A stretch of DNA of 64,000 bases from VXNE01 sp965208745. Lineage in GTDB: Bacteria > Pseudomonadota > Gammaproteobacteria > Pseudomonadales > Azotimanducaceae. This document shows, piece by piece, positions 41,147 to 50,559 of the stretch (positions are counted from its first letter, which is position 1; every line of letters starts with the position of its first letter). Position numbers and translations under genes: made by a program. Under the pieces are notes generated by a model, which was given only the letters and a program-made list of their open reading frames with translations, did not search any database and was not told the DNA's origin. The stretch is from contig CBDBPN010000003.1 in NCBI GenBank assembly GCA_965208745.1, positions 1,488,001-1,552,000 of the forward strand. The letters run 5' to 3'.

Positions 41147-41742
41147 CTGCGTCCGCCGCGGTCACGGCGCAAGCGGTGTTCCTCGAGGCGCGAGAGGCTC
41201 CCGCCCGTCGCCTCGAAGCCGCGGTCCATCAGGTAGCCGGTGCACCGGCGCAGCGCCTTCGCCAGGTGCTTTTCCACCGTGCTGGGGGAAATGCCCAGCC
41301 GTTTCGCAATCTCCCGGTAGGTCAGCCCATCGAAACGCTGCATCACGAACACGCGTCGGCATTGCGGCGGCAGCGTCCGAAGCGCGTCGCCCAGCGCATC
41401 CAGCTTGTCGCGGTTGTACTGTTGCTCCCAAAGGTTGTCCGGCACCACCAGCCAGTCGCCGGGCATCGAGTCGTCGACGATCCCCACGTTCTCCATGAAT
41501 ACGGTCTGCTGGCGCTTCTTCTTGTTGAGCGCGATGTTCCTCGCCACACGGAACAGGTAGGCCCGCGGCGACGCGATGGCCACACCCTTCTCCTGTTCCG
41601 CGGTCAGCGCGTCCACGTACGCCTGCTGCAGCGTGTCTTCGACTTCCTCCCGCTCGACGAAGAACGTGGCGATGTAGCGGGTCAGTGCCGCCCTGCTCGC
41701 CAAGTAGGCGTTCGTCAGCGATTTCCGATTGCCGTTCGTCAC
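41143..41742 (-). CDS. ECF RNA polymerase sigma factor, FecI-like (199 aa)
   Basis: Sigma-70 family, ECF group. Region 2 includes YIATFFVEREEVEDTLQQAYVDAL and SPRAYLFRVARNIALNKKKR; region 4 is LPPQCRRVFVMQRFDGLTYR and EIAKRLGISPSTVEKHLAKA, a helix-turn-helix. I take the GTG at 41742 because the longer frame runs back into a truncated copy of a transporter gene. It is translationally coupled to fecR and should direct transcription of the downstream TonB receptor when signalled. Confidence 0.92.
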   Translation of the reverse strand: MTNGNRKSLTNAYLASRAALTRYIATFFVEREEVEDTLQQAYVDALTAEQEKGVAIASPRAYLFRVARNIALNKKKRQQTVFMENVGIVDDSMPGDWLVVPDNLWEQQYNRDKLDALGDALRTLPPQCRRVFVMQRFDGLTYREIAKRLGISPSTVEKHLAKALRRCTGYLMDRGFEATGGSLSRLEEHRLRRDRGGRR

Positions 41743-41834
41743 ATCTCGGCGCGCATGAAGCGATATCCCGAGCACCCATAGAGTACGACAATCGTCGTCG
41801 ACTTTACCCCCGTTCCGCTCGGCTCGCTCGAGAC

Positions 41835-41998
41835 AGGGAAAGTCGCTCACACGCATGAAGCCAAGGCTCGGAGGGTCCCACCAGTACATCTTCTTTTCTG
41901 TCCCGGGGAAACGAATCCCAGCGTGACCCTGGAGAGCCCACTCCCGATTTCGCCGGCGAAAGCATCCAGGTTCTCGCGGGACTTTGCCAGGAACTCCT
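41835..41998 (-). pseudogene. Duplicated N-terminal fragment of the GPH-type transporter gene
   Basis: Matches 44450-44615 (5' part of the transporter gene at 43112-44629) at roughly 80% by eye over 160 bp, in the same orientation. Residues KKMYWWDPPSLGFMRVSDF correspond to KKMYWWGVPSLGLMGVSDF. The copy breaks off before the second membrane helix and flows into the leader of the sigma-factor gene, so the sigma promoter lies in or beside duplicated DNA. Confidence 0.8.
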
Positions 41999-42103
41999 GG
42001 ATCAGGGGCGATACTTTAAGGTGTCAGGCAGAGCGATGCATGAAACAATGGCCGCGTCTCGACGCACTACGGAGGCGGCGAGCACGACCGTCGGGGAATG
42101 GGA

Positions 42104-43096
42104 ATGACGAACGGGATCACCCGGCGGAGCCTGATGGGTGCGCTCGCGGCGGCGGGCGTTCCGGCCTTGGCGATGGACGTCGAAGACTACCTGCGCCTGG
42201 GACTCGAGCAGTCCTTCCTCGACCGCGGCCTGGACGCCGAGGTGAACGGCCGCTCCAACATGGAAGCGCTCGAAGCCCTCAACGTGCCGGGGGACCGGCA
42301 GTACCACCCTTGTCCCGAGGCGCATCCGGGACCGGACGTTCCGCGCGGCGTGGTGCGCGAGTTCCTCGGCTGGGACGGGACCCGGATCTACGAGGGGACC
42401 GTCCGGGACGTCTGGATCTACGCGCCTGAGCAGCTCGAGCCCTCGACGCCGCCCGCCCTCATGGTGTTCCTGGACGGCGACCTGTACCTCGATCCGAAGG
42501 GCCCGGTGCGGACCACGGCGGTGCTCGACTCCCTCATCGATGCGGGGGAACTGCCGCCGACGGTCGCGGTGTTCGTCATGCCCGGCCGGCGCCCGGGCAT
42601 GACCGAGGACGAAGCCAGCATCAATCGAAGCCTCGAGTACGATCCCGTCACGCCCGCGCACGTCCGGTTCCTCGTCGACGAACTGTTGCCCTTCGCGGAG
42701 TCCGAGGTGGGCCTCAAGTTCGCGGAGGATCCGGCAATGCGCCTGATCTGCGGCATCTCGAGCGGTGGCATCTGCGCGTTCAACGCCGCCTGGCACGATC
42801 CTTCGGCGTTCGGCCGGGTGCTCTCCCACGTGGGATCCTTCGTGAACATCCGCGGCGGGCACCACTATCCGTACCTCATCCGGTCGACGCCCCGGAAGCC
42901 CCTCCGGGTGTTCCTGCAGAGCGGCAGGCGCGACCTCGACATCATCTTCGGCAACTGGCCCCTCGCGAACCGGCTGATGGCCTCGGCGCTCGAATACGCC
43001 GGATACGACTACCGCCACGTCCTCGGCGAGGGCGGTCACAGCCTCTACCACGGCGGCGCCATTTTCGCCGACTCGCTGCGGTGGCTGATGCGCTGA
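42104..43096 (+). CDS. Alpha/beta-hydrolase esterase, enterochelin-esterase/esterase D-like (330 aa)
   Basis: Putative serine esterase. The core shows ALMVFLDGDLYLDPKG, the nucleophile elbow GISSGG and a C-terminal GEGGHSLYHGG supplying His. The N-terminus (TRRSLMGALAAAGVPALA) resembles a short Tat-like or secretory leader with twin Arg, so export is possible. ATG 42104 is preferred (GGGGAATGGG upstream), with 42098 as the alternative. It is flanked by iron-uptake-type genes and might process an imported chelate, but this is not shown. Confidence 0.82.
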   Translation: MTNGITRRSLMGALAAAGVPALAMDVEDYLRLGLEQSFLDRGLDAEVNGRSNMEALEALNVPGDRQYHPCPEAHPGPDVPRGVVREFLGWDGTRIYEGTVRDVWIYAPEQLEPSTPPALMVFLDGDLYLDPKGPVRTTAVLDSLIDAGELPPTVAVFVMPGRRPGMTEDEASINRSLEYDPVTPAHVRFLVDELLPFAESEVGLKFAEDPAMRLICGISSGGICAFNAAWHDPSAFGRVLSHVGSFVNIRGGHHYPYLIRSTPRKPLRVFLQSGRRDLDIIFGNWPLANRLMASALEYAGYDYRHVLGEGGHSLYHGGAIFADSLRWLMR

Positions 43097-43111
43097 AGGG
43101 CCGGCGGGCAG

Positions 43112-44629
43112 CTACCTCTCGTACCCCAGCTTCCTCAGATTGGCTCGATGCTGATCTTCCGTCAGCGAGTATCGCGCCAGGAACATTATCGCCATCGGAA
43201 TCAATACGGCAGTCACACAGACTTTGATTACCACGAACCTGTAGACCGCCACTTCCTTCAGTTCCGCCGTGTCCGCATCGTCGAACCCCGCCCAGCTGAT
43301 CATGAACCCGGCGAGCAGAACGCCAACGCTCGCAATCAGCTTCGTAACGAAGTTGCGACCGACCAGGACGAGGCCGTCCGATCTCGGCCCGGTCGACGCC
43401 TGATGCTCCTCGACCACGTCGGCGAACATCGAGACGACCAGTATCATGAAGAACGTCCAGATGGCGCCATTGAGCCCACCGTGGAAGGCCCAGATCCACC
43501 ACAGGGGGCTCAGCACGCCGCCTCCGGCGTCCGGCATCAGGCCGTAGCCAAAGTAGTGGTCCATCGCCATCAGCCCGATCAGCAGTTGGGAAACGACAAA
43601 GCTCAGGGCGCTTCCTATCAGGACGAGGTTGCGCTTGTTCCTCCCGCTTGCGATACGCCAGGTCACGAAGGCCGCGATGGCGCCTCCGCCGAGCTGCAGC
43701 GGGATCGCCCAGAACAGATCGCGGGGGTCGAAGCGGAACAGGTGATTGTTCAGGTAGACCTGGTCGCTGGTCTGAATGCCGCTGTTGACGCCAAAGAAGA
43801 GAAACGCGATGAGCAACGTCATCCAGTTCCGATTGGCGAGCAGGGACCTGACCTCCCCGAGCAGCGTCGAAAGAGAAAAGTCCGCGGTCTTTCCGGTCCG
43901 GTCCAGCTCAAGCAGGTTCCTCTCGACCGCGCTCAGTCGTACCGTCCCCAGGTAGAGGGACCAGCCCAGGAGAAAGCAGGTCCAGAGGGCCGCCCACGGA
44001 TAGAGGTGCGCCTGATCCCAGTCCGGCATGAGAAGCAGGATCGGTCCCAGGCAGAGAGCACCTCCCGCGATCTCGAAGATTCGGTCCGTGCCAAGTAGCT
44101 GATTTCTCTTCGAGTAGTCCTTGTAAAGCTCCACGCCCAAGGCGAGTCTCGGTACGGCGAAGACCGTATTGGCGACCTGGAACACCGACATCAGGACCGT
44201 GAGCTGCACGAACAGTATCCACTGCTCCTCCCCGGGGTGTACGACAAAGAGGGCAAGGCAGGACAGGACCATCGGGGCGATACCGACGAGCATGAACGGT
44301 ATTCGCCTGCCGAACTCTCCCTTGTGCCTGTCGGACCAGTGGGCGATGACCGGATCGGAGACCGCATCGAAGACTACGCATATGAACAGGGCGAGTCCGG
44401 CCAGCACCGCTGACAGCCCAAGGATCTGATTGTAGTAGTAGAGGAGGAACAGGGTAAGGAAATCGCTCACACCCATGAGGCCAAGGCTCGGAACGCCCCA
44501 CCAGTACATCTTCTTTTCTGTCCTGGCGGAGACCAGCCCCAGCGTGAGCGCGGAAAGCCCGCCCCCGATCTCGCCGGTCAAGGTATCCAGGTTCTCGCGG
44601 GATTTCCTTGCCAGAAAGTCTCGAAACAC
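43112..44629 (-). CDS. GPH-type sugar:cation symporter, MFS superfamily (505 aa)
   Basis: Twelve-helix glycoside-pentoside-hexuronide symporter-like carrier. Diagnostic stretches are DAVSDPVIAHWSDRHKGEFGRRIPFMLVG (helix 2-3 loop, D-P-x-x-G-x-x-S-D-x-x-x-x-x-x-GRR/P) and FVTKLIASVGVLLAGF late in the protein. I use the GTG at 44629 (AGGAG 11 bases upstream) because the upstream part of the longer frame has no family resemblance. A broken copy of its 5' end is found at 41835-41998. It lies downstream of the aminotransferase and TonB receptor genes on the same strand; the substrate is unknown. Confidence 0.85.
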   Translation of the reverse strand: MFRDFLARKSRENLDTLTGEIGGGLSALTLGLVSARTEKKMYWWGVPSLGLMGVSDFLTLFLLYYYNQILGLSAVLAGLALFICVVFDAVSDPVIAHWSDRHKGEFGRRIPFMLVGIAPMVLSCLALFVVHPGEEQWILFVQLTVLMSVFQVANTVFAVPRLALGVELYKDYSKRNQLLGTDRIFEIAGGALCLGPILLLMPDWDQAHLYPWAALWTCFLLGWSLYLGTVRLSAVERNLLELDRTGKTADFSLSTLLGEVRSLLANRNWMTLLIAFLFFGVNSGIQTSDQVYLNNHLFRFDPRDLFWAIPLQLGGGAIAAFVTWRIASGRNKRNLVLIGSALSFVVSQLLIGLMAMDHYFGYGLMPDAGGGVLSPLWWIWAFHGGLNGAIWTFFMILVVSMFADVVEEHQASTGPRSDGLVLVGRNFVTKLIASVGVLLAGFMISWAGFDDADTAELKEVAVYRFVVIKVCVTAVLIPMAIMFLARYSLTEDQHRANLRKLGYER

Positions 44630-44776
44630 GAGGAGGAACTCCTGAGCCGTCCGGGGTGGGAAGAGCTGCCGGGCCGACCCGCGCCAGTCGTTGCCTAGGT
44701 CGCGAGGACGGCGGGCGACGGCGAAAGGGCCCTCGGCCCGGGGCCAGACGTGGCGTAACTGTGGCAAGGACGCGTG

Positions 44777-46153
44777 CTATCCGACCAGTTCACTCACGCA
44801 CTCGCCAAACACCTTGTCGTGGAGGTCGATGTCCCGAGCGGTGACCTCGGGCGAAATCAATGCGAAGAAGCCGGGTGGAATGAGGATGCCTCGATTCGCG
44901 TAGAACGTATGGAAGTACATGCCCGTCTCCGCCAGCCCCTGCAGCCCCCGCCTCTCGGCCCGCTGCTCGGCGAAGTTCCTCGGTACGGCCGCGGAGAACC
45001 GGAGCACGACCCTGCAGCCGAGACAGTCAACGCGCCATGGCAGGTCGGCCGCCCTGATCACTTGGTCCATGCCGTCGGCCACCCGCTCCGCCCCGGATAT
45101 CATCCGGTCGTACGCAGACTCCGTCATGACGTGCTCCAGGGTCGCCCTGAGTGCGGCGACCGCCAGCGCATTGCCGGACAGCGTGGTTCCAATGCCTTGC
45201 ACGAAGTTCTTTTCGAACAGGGGCAGGGCCTGGTCCGCAACCTCCTGGCTGAGGCCCATGACCGAAGCGGGGATCCCGCTGGCGATCCCCTTCCCCAGGA
45301 CGAAGATGTCCGGCTCGAGGTTCCAGAGGCGAGTAAACCCGGCCGTGCCGGCAACGATGTTGTGGGTCTCGTCGATGATGAGCAGGGTACCGAAACGGCG
45401 CGTCAGCTCCCGCAAGCCCTCGTGGAAGCCTGGATCCGGGGGATAGACGGACATCTGCGCCAGCACCGGCTCCGTGATCACACAGGCTACGTCCCGAGGC
45501 GACAATGCCTTCTCCAATGCTTCGAGGTCATTGAACTCGACTACGCGCGTCCTCAGCTCGGGGTCAGGCAGCGCGCCTATGCCATACGAGGAGCCACCGT
45601 AGGGATCGGTGATCATCTTGCCGTCCACGACGGTGACCAGCGTTTCGTCCACGGTACCGTGGTAGGAACCGTTGAAGCAGAGGACGAGTTTCCGTCCCGT
45701 GATCTCGCGGGCTATCTTGATCGCGGTCCTGTTCGAATCGCTGGCCGTCATGTGGATCTGCCAGTACGGCAACCCGAAGCGGCGCGCCAGTTCCTCCCCG
45801 ACCCAGATGGAGTCCTCCCCGGGAAGCGTGAACATCACGCCGCGCCGCACCCGGTCCGCCACCGCGTCGGCCACGGCTTTCGGCGAGTGTCCGAAGATCG
45901 CTCCGTGGTCCGCTCCCAGCAGGTCCAGGTAGCGGTGACCGTCGGCGTCGGTCACGTAGGCCCCCCTGCCCTCATCTATGAACAGGGGAAGACGGCCCAT
46001 GAAGTCGTTCATCCAGCTATGGGGCACACCGCCGAACAGGGACCCCTTCGCCCTCTCGTACAACGCCACGGATTTCGGGCGCTCAGCCAGGTAGCGCGTC
46101 TCTTCGCGCTGTTTCAGCGTCTCGAGTCTCGAACGATCGATCTTCGTGGTCAT
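44777..46153 (-). CDS. Class III PLP-dependent aminotransferase, glutamate-1-semialdehyde aminomutase-like (458 aa)
   Basis: Fold-type I PLP enzyme. The cofactor Asp lies in LLIIDETHN (about 258-265) and the Schiff-base Lys is Lys288 in VLGKGIASGIP. The segment usually reading S-G-T-E-A is here TASDSNRTAIKIARE, a deviation near the phosphate-binding site that occurs in some non-GSA homologues. It is therefore probably not the haem-pathway HemL but an aminotransferase or aminomutase acting on a different substrate. It sits between the TonB receptor (25 bp upstream) and the symporter on the same strand, suggesting uptake and processing of an amine. Confidence 0.88.
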   Translation of the reverse strand: MTTKIDRSRLETLKQREETRYLAERPKSVALYERAKGSLFGGVPHSWMNDFMGRLPLFIDEGRGAYVTDADGHRYLDLLGADHGAIFGHSPKAVADAVADRVRRGVMFTLPGEDSIWVGEELARRFGLPYWQIHMTASDSNRTAIKIAREITGRKLVLCFNGSYHGTVDETLVTVVDGKMITDPYGGSSYGIGALPDPELRTRVVEFNDLEALEKALSPRDVACVITEPVLAQMSVYPPDPGFHEGLRELTRRFGTLLIIDETHNIVAGTAGFTRLWNLEPDIFVLGKGIASGIPASVMGLSQEVADQALPLFEKNFVQGIGTTLSGNALAVAALRATLEHVMTESAYDRMISGAERVADGMDQVIRAADLPWRVDCLGCRVVLRFSAAVPRNFAEQRAERRGLQGLAETGMYFHTFYANRGILIPPGFFALISPEVTARDIDLHDKVFGECVSELVG

Positions 46154-46177
46154 TGGTATCGACCCACGCCCTGTCTC

Positions 46178-48262
46178 CTAGTACCTGACACTCACCTCGA
46201 GGCCGAAGGTCCTCGGGACCGGCCGCGTGGCCGCGAAGCTCGAGGCCACTCCCCTGGCCTTCAGCGCGCCGTCCTCATCCGTGAGGTTGGTGCTGAAAAG
46301 GTAGACGCCCAGGCGGTCGTTCTCGATGCCGAGCCGCGCATCGACCATCGTCATCGCATCGCCCGACAGGTTTGCGAGGCTGGTGGTGTCCTCGCGCTCG
46401 CCGGCATGTCGAACGGCGATCCGCGCCATGCCGTCGAACCCGTCCAAGCCACCCCCGAGCGGCCAGTCGTAGCGCGCGTACGCGTTGGCCATGAACTCGG
46501 CGATCTCGGGCAGGGTATCGCCCTTCATCAGGTCGGTGTTCGGGACGTCCGCTTTCTGTTCGCTGTCCACCAGGCTCATCCCGGCATGCAGGGTCAGGTT
46601 GCCCGCGACATAGGTCGTGGAAAGATCGATTCCAGAGATGTCCGCGCCTTCCGTGTTGACCTGCAGCACCAGTCCTCCCAGTCCGACGACGGGAACAGTC
46701 GTCGACAGGTCCTCCCAATCGCTGTAGTAGACGGCGGCTTCGACGGTCCAGCTTCCCTCCGCAAGGACCGCCTTCACACCGAGTTCATACGTCAGGATCG
46801 AATCGGCATCCAGGACCAGGTCGTAGGGAACCGGGAGCCCGAGGGTCTCGATGAGAAAGATGGCGTCCGTGAAATTCGGCACCGCGCTACGGGCGCCCTT
46901 CGCCACGCTGGCATAGAACATGGCGGAGTCATCGGGCTGGTAGCTGAGGCTGAAACGCGGCAGCACGTAATCGGCGTCGATTTCCGCCTCGATCAAGGTC
47001 TGGGTGTCGAAGTTGTGGAGGTCCTCCTGGGAGAAGCGCAACCCGAGCGCAGCGGCCCAGGCATCCGACAGGCTGTACTCGACTTCGCCGAAAACAGCGC
47101 GGACTTCGTTGTTCTGGAGGGTCACGGTATCGACGATCGGGACGCCGCCCGCAACGAACTTCAGGCCGAAGGGAACCTCGGCGTCTCTCGCATAGACGCC
47201 GGCCGTGTAGGTAAAGCGACCGGCTGACCCCGAATAACGCAGCTCATGGGTGTCCATCTCTACGCCGATGTTCGCGAAAATGACGAACCCGGCAAAGGCT
47301 GGAATCGTGAGAAGGTGATCGTATTCCGTCCTTCCATAGGCATACAGGGCTTCGCCCGGCCCCAGACTCGCAGTGGCCGTCAGCGTGTATCGGTCGTACT
47401 CCGTTTCACCGAATGCCCCGCCCGGAGGTATCACGCCGTCGTCGGTCGCCCGGTCTTCCGCATCCCAACCGCGCTGGTCGTTCAGCCAGGCCGAAGCAAC
47501 GATCTCGATGCTGTCGGTAGGCGTGTACGCCAGCTTGGCGCGAACGCCGCTGGCGTCACGGCTGTTGGCGTCGTCCTCGTTGTCGTTGTCGAGCCAGCCG
47601 CCGCGGTCCTCGTCGAAGCCGACCACGCGCAACGCCAGTTGGTCTTCGACCAGGGGAATGTTGATCATCCCGCGGGCACCCCTGGTGTCGCCGCCGTCGA
47701 AACTCCCGTAGAAGGCGTCTACCTGCATTGCGAAGGCCGAGGGATCGGGATCGCGTGTCACGATGTGCACCGTTCCCCCCATGGAACCATCGCCGAAGAT
47801 GGTGCCCTGCGGACCCCTCAGGACTTCGATGCGCTCGATGTCGAAAGCGCGCACATCCGGGTTGATCGGCAACACCAGCCCGACGAACGGGACATCGTCC
47901 ACGTAGTAGCCCACCGTCTGCGAGCCCGAGGTGGTGGAGGTCCCGCGGATCGTGATGCGCTGGGCGCCGCCCGCCGTATCGTCGGAGAGATTCACGCCAG
48001 GAGCCAGCTCGAGCACGTCGTAAATGCTCCTCGCGCTGTTGTCGCGCATGGTCGTCTCGTCCAGGACGGTGAGCGCGATGGGGACATCCATCGCGTTCTC
48101 CGAGCGCTTTCTCGCGGTGACGATGACCTCCTCGATCACGCGTGTCTCTTCCGCGCTTGCGTCACCTGCTTCGGCCGCTTCACCGGCGGCACTGGAAGCG
48201 GCCAATATCGTCGCCACGACAACGGCACGGAAGCGGTTGCCTGATCGTGCTTTCTCACTCAT
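46178..48262 (-). CDS. TonB-dependent receptor (694 aa)
   Basis: Outer-membrane active transporter. Signal peptide (about 10-30), TonB-box/plug region RVIEEVIVTARKRSENAMDVPIALTVLD, then VNLSDDTAGGAQRITIRGTS and IEVLRGPQGTIFGDGSMGGT, both canonical plug motifs, followed by a 22-strand barrel ending FGLEVSVRY with terminal aromatic. There is no STN domain, unlike the receptor at 37-40 kb. ATG 48262 follows AAGGAGGGG. With the aminotransferase and symporter downstream it looks like a three-gene uptake-and-use unit for an unidentified large or scarce substrate. Confidence 0.92.
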   Translation of the reverse strand: MSEKARSGNRFRAVVVATILAASSAAGEAAEAGDASAEETRVIEEVIVTARKRSENAMDVPIALTVLDETTMRDNSARSIYDVLELAPGVNLSDDTAGGAQRITIRGTSTTSGSQTVGYYVDDVPFVGLVLPINPDVRAFDIERIEVLRGPQGTIFGDGSMGGTVHIVTRDPDPSAFAMQVDAFYGSFDGGDTRGARGMINIPLVEDQLALRVVGFDEDRGGWLDNDNEDDANSRDASGVRAKLAYTPTDSIEIVASAWLNDQRGWDAEDRATDDGVIPPGGAFGETEYDRYTLTATASLGPGEALYAYGRTEYDHLLTIPAFAGFVIFANIGVEMDTHELRYSGSAGRFTYTAGVYARDAEVPFGLKFVAGGVPIVDTVTLQNNEVRAVFGEVEYSLSDAWAAALGLRFSQEDLHNFDTQTLIEAEIDADYVLPRFSLSYQPDDSAMFYASVAKGARSAVPNFTDAIFLIETLGLPVPYDLVLDADSILTYELGVKAVLAEGSWTVEAAVYYSDWEDLSTTVPVVGLGGLVLQVNTEGADISGIDLSTTYVAGNLTLHAGMSLVDSEQKADVPNTDLMKGDTLPEIAEFMANAYARYDWPLGGGLDGFDGMARIAVRHAGEREDTTSLANLSGDAMTMVDARLGIENDRLGVYLFSTNLTDEDGALKARGVASSFAATRPVPRTFGLEVSVRY

Positions 48263-48460
48263 CGTGCTCCCCTCCTTCGTTGCGCGTCCCCCTCCTCGCC
48301 TTGCCGAAGACCGGGGCCGACCCGGCGCCGCCCAGGGGGGTGGGCAATCCATCGAGCAGACTACATTGCTGGTGGCGACTGCATCAAGGCAGGGCGCCTG
48401 GGCCCGGGCCCGCCTGGACTCGGCCGTGGACCGGGGTGAAGCCCCCGGCGCGGAAGCGTG

Positions 48461-49310
48461 CTACAAGGGGCGGAAGTGCAGACGGACCGGCCGAGCCGGC
48501 CGCACGATCGGCAGGTAGTTCAGCGTCGGCCGGCCCGGCGCCGCGAGACGCATTTCCCGCGCAAGCAGCAGCCGGTGCAGGACCCTCCATCGCCGCGAAG
48601 TGCATGCCGAGACACATGTGGCTGCCCCGGCCGAAGGGGAGGAACGCGAACGGTTCCGGAGGCGGCCTATCCAAGAACCGCAACGGATCGAACCGTTCGG
48701 GGTCCGGGAAGAACTCGGGATCGAAATGCGTCGCCTGGGGGAACAGCAGGATCGGCGCGTTCGCCGGGATGCGGTGACCCTCGAAGCGAAACTCCCGTAC
48801 CGGCCGGCGCGGGACCATCTGCAAGGGGCTGTACTGCCGTAGCGTCTCCCGGAAGTACGCGTCCATGAGCGGCAACCGCTCGAGGAACTCGTAGTCCAGC
48901 GTCTCGCCACAGTCTTCTTCCACCGTCCGGCACTCTTCGCGCAGGCGCCGCTGCCAGACAGGAACCTCGGCCAGCCTGATGCACATCGTGGTGAGCGCGG
49001 ACGTCGTGGTGTCGTGCGCCGCGAAAGGCAGTCCCAGCATGTGGTCGACCACGTCCCCGTCGGGCAGATGCCGCGCTGACTCGTCCGTCTGCGCGGCGAG
49101 GCGCGTGAAGAGAGCCGCCCCGGTCCCGCGCCGTCGGCCGGCGAGTTCAGCACGGAGCGTACGCCGCAGCCGGTCCCGCGCACGCAGGCCCTCGCCAACG
49201 CCGCACGCCCGGCGGCGCCAGCACGTTGTCAAGTACCGCGGCGAGGTCGCGGTACAGCGCCTCGTCGGCCTCGCCCGCCTCGAAGCCGCCGAATACGCGG
49301 AGCGCTACCG
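48461..49310 (-). pseudogene. Cytochrome P450 pseudogene
   Basis: The C-terminal two thirds of a P450 in three frames. LRVFGGFEAGEADEALYRDL and AAVLDNVLAPPG, then GLRARDRLRRTLRAELAG after a shift near 49210, the I-helix AAHDTTTSAL, the K-helix ETLRQYSPLQ (ExxR) and the haem loop FGRGSHMCLGMHF. A further shift near 48588 leads to LHRLLLAREMRLAAP and LNYLPIVRPARPVRL. The first 150 or so residues are missing, cut at a junction with a TetR fragment. It would not yield a functional enzyme. Confidence 0.8.
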
Positions 49311-49593
49311 TGAGGATCTCGAAACCGAGGTGCCCCGAGCGGCCGTAGCGGAGATGCAGGGCACGATCCAGGACGACTTCCTGTCGCTGTCGACGGCCTA
49401 TCTCGCAAGGCACCGCGACCTGCTCCGGCCCAAGGCGCCCGTGTCCTTCGTCTCGGAGTTCCTTGCGCGGTGGGTCAGCTCGACTATCCACGACTTCGCG
49501 ATGCACGCCCCGGCGGCGCTGGCCGGAGACCATCTCGCCGACGAGCTGATCGACCCGGTGGCGCGATATCTGCTGTCAACGGATGCGGAGTGA
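49290..49593 (+). pseudogene. TetR-family regulator, C-terminal fragment
   Basis: The frame reads MQGTIQDDFLSLSTAYLARH, RDLLRPKAPVSFVSEFLARW and VSSTIHDFAMHAPAALAGDH to a stop at 49593, resembling the all-helical ligand-binding domain of TetR regulators. The N-terminal helix-turn-helix is absent; upstream sequence belongs to the P450 relic on the other strand. Regulator and P450 were probably each cut by the same deletion or rearrangement. Confidence 0.6.
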
Positions 49594-49642
49594 AGCACTC
49601 GCTGTCGTAGAATGTACACTTCGATGAACATCATGGATGCGC

Positions 49643-49924
49643 ATGACGGATCAATACTCCATCGCCGACGCGCGGCGTCAGCTGCCCACCCTGGTGCGCG
49701 ACGCGGAAGCCGGCAGGGCCGTTGAACTGACGCGCCGAGGCGCTCCCGTCGCGATGCTCATCGGCCGGCGAGCGTACGAGCGCCTGGTTGCAGGACGGCC
49801 CGGTTTCGCAAAGTCCTTGGCGAGTTTCGCGAGTGAGGTGAGCCTGGAGGAACTGGCGCTCGATCCCGACGCGCTCTTCGGCGGGATTCGGCCCGAGACC
49901 CCCGGACGCGACCCCGCCCTGTGA
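49643..49924 (+). CDS. Phd/YefM-type antitoxin (93 aa)
   Basis: The N-terminus MTDQYSIADARRQLPTLVRDAEAG and VELTRRGAPVAMLIGRRAYERL are a standard Phd/YefM DNA-binding fold. The C-terminal part (LASFASEVSLEELALDPDAL) would contact the toxin. Its last bases overlap the PIN toxin start by four (GTGA), the same arrangement as the pair at 3.4-4.1 kb. A TGTACA, the core of that pair's operator, lies upstream at 49613-49618. Self-regulation is likely. Confidence 0.88.
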   Translation: MTDQYSIADARRQLPTLVRDAEAGRAVELTRRGAPVAMLIGRRAYERLVAGRPGFAKSLASFASEVSLEELALDPDALFGGIRPETPGRDPAL

Positions 49925-50559
49925 GCCTCCGTTACCTGCTCGACACGAACGTGGTCTCCGAACCGCTTCGGCCCGAGCCCAACGCTCGGGTCATGCGTCG
50001 TTTGCGAGTACACGAGGCGGAGGCCGCAATCCCCGCGCCTGTCTGGCACGAACTGCGCTTCGGTGCTGCCCGCCTAGCGCCTTCGAACCGCCGCACGGCC
50101 ATCGAGCGTTACCTGGAGGAGGTCGTCCTGCCCAACTTCCCGGTCATCGAGTACGACCAACATGCAGCGGAGTGGCATGCCTCGGAACGAGCGCGACTCG
50201 TCGCCCTGGGGCGTACCCCGCCGTTCGTCGACGGCCAGATCGCCGCGATCTCGAGAGTCCAGGGCTTGACGCTCGTCACCGCGAACGCCAACGACTTCTC
50301 GGACTTCGAGGGACTGCGCATCCACAACTGGAGGTGGCGGCCCCAGCGTCGACTCCGGTTGACTCGGGCACGCGGCATGCTCGAAACCGAACGCCGCGGT
50401 GACCTGCTACGATCCACCCGATCGAACAGGGGAGCGATGGATGTCGGCACTCGACAACGCGCGGCGCTTTTGCGGCCTGCGACGGGGCGGAGGGCTGGGC
50501 CGCCTGCGAGGCGCTGGTGGAACCCGGCGCGACCTTCGCCTGCCAGGCGGCGGCGCTGA
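49921..50559 (+). CDS. PIN-domain toxin (VapC/FitB-like), 3' extended
   Basis: GTG start giving LRYLLDTNVVSEPLRPEPNA. Active-site acids are visible: Asp in LLDTNVV, Glu in VWHELRFG, Asp in FVDGQIAAI, and the Asn/Asp of TANANDFSDF. The domain should end near LRIHNWRW (about residue 140). The frame then runs on for some 70 residues of low-complexity Arg-rich sequence into the next gene before stopping at 50559, so the normal stop has been lost. The nuclease core is intact. Confidence 0.85.
   Translation: MSLRYLLDTNVVSEPLRPEPNARVMRRLRVHEAEAAIPAPVWHELRFGAARLAPSNRRTAIERYLEEVVLPNFPVIEYDQHAAEWHASERARLVALGRTPPFVDGQIAAISRVQGLTLVTANANDFSDFEGLRIHNWRWRPQRRLRLTRARGMLETERRGDLLRSTRSNRGAMDVGTRQRAALLRPATGRRAGPPARRWWNPARPSPARRRR

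Noticed and set aside
41742..41889. A longer N-terminus for the ECF sigma factor
   Set aside because: The extra residues are the translated remains of the duplicated transporter fragment, not sigma region 1 or 2.
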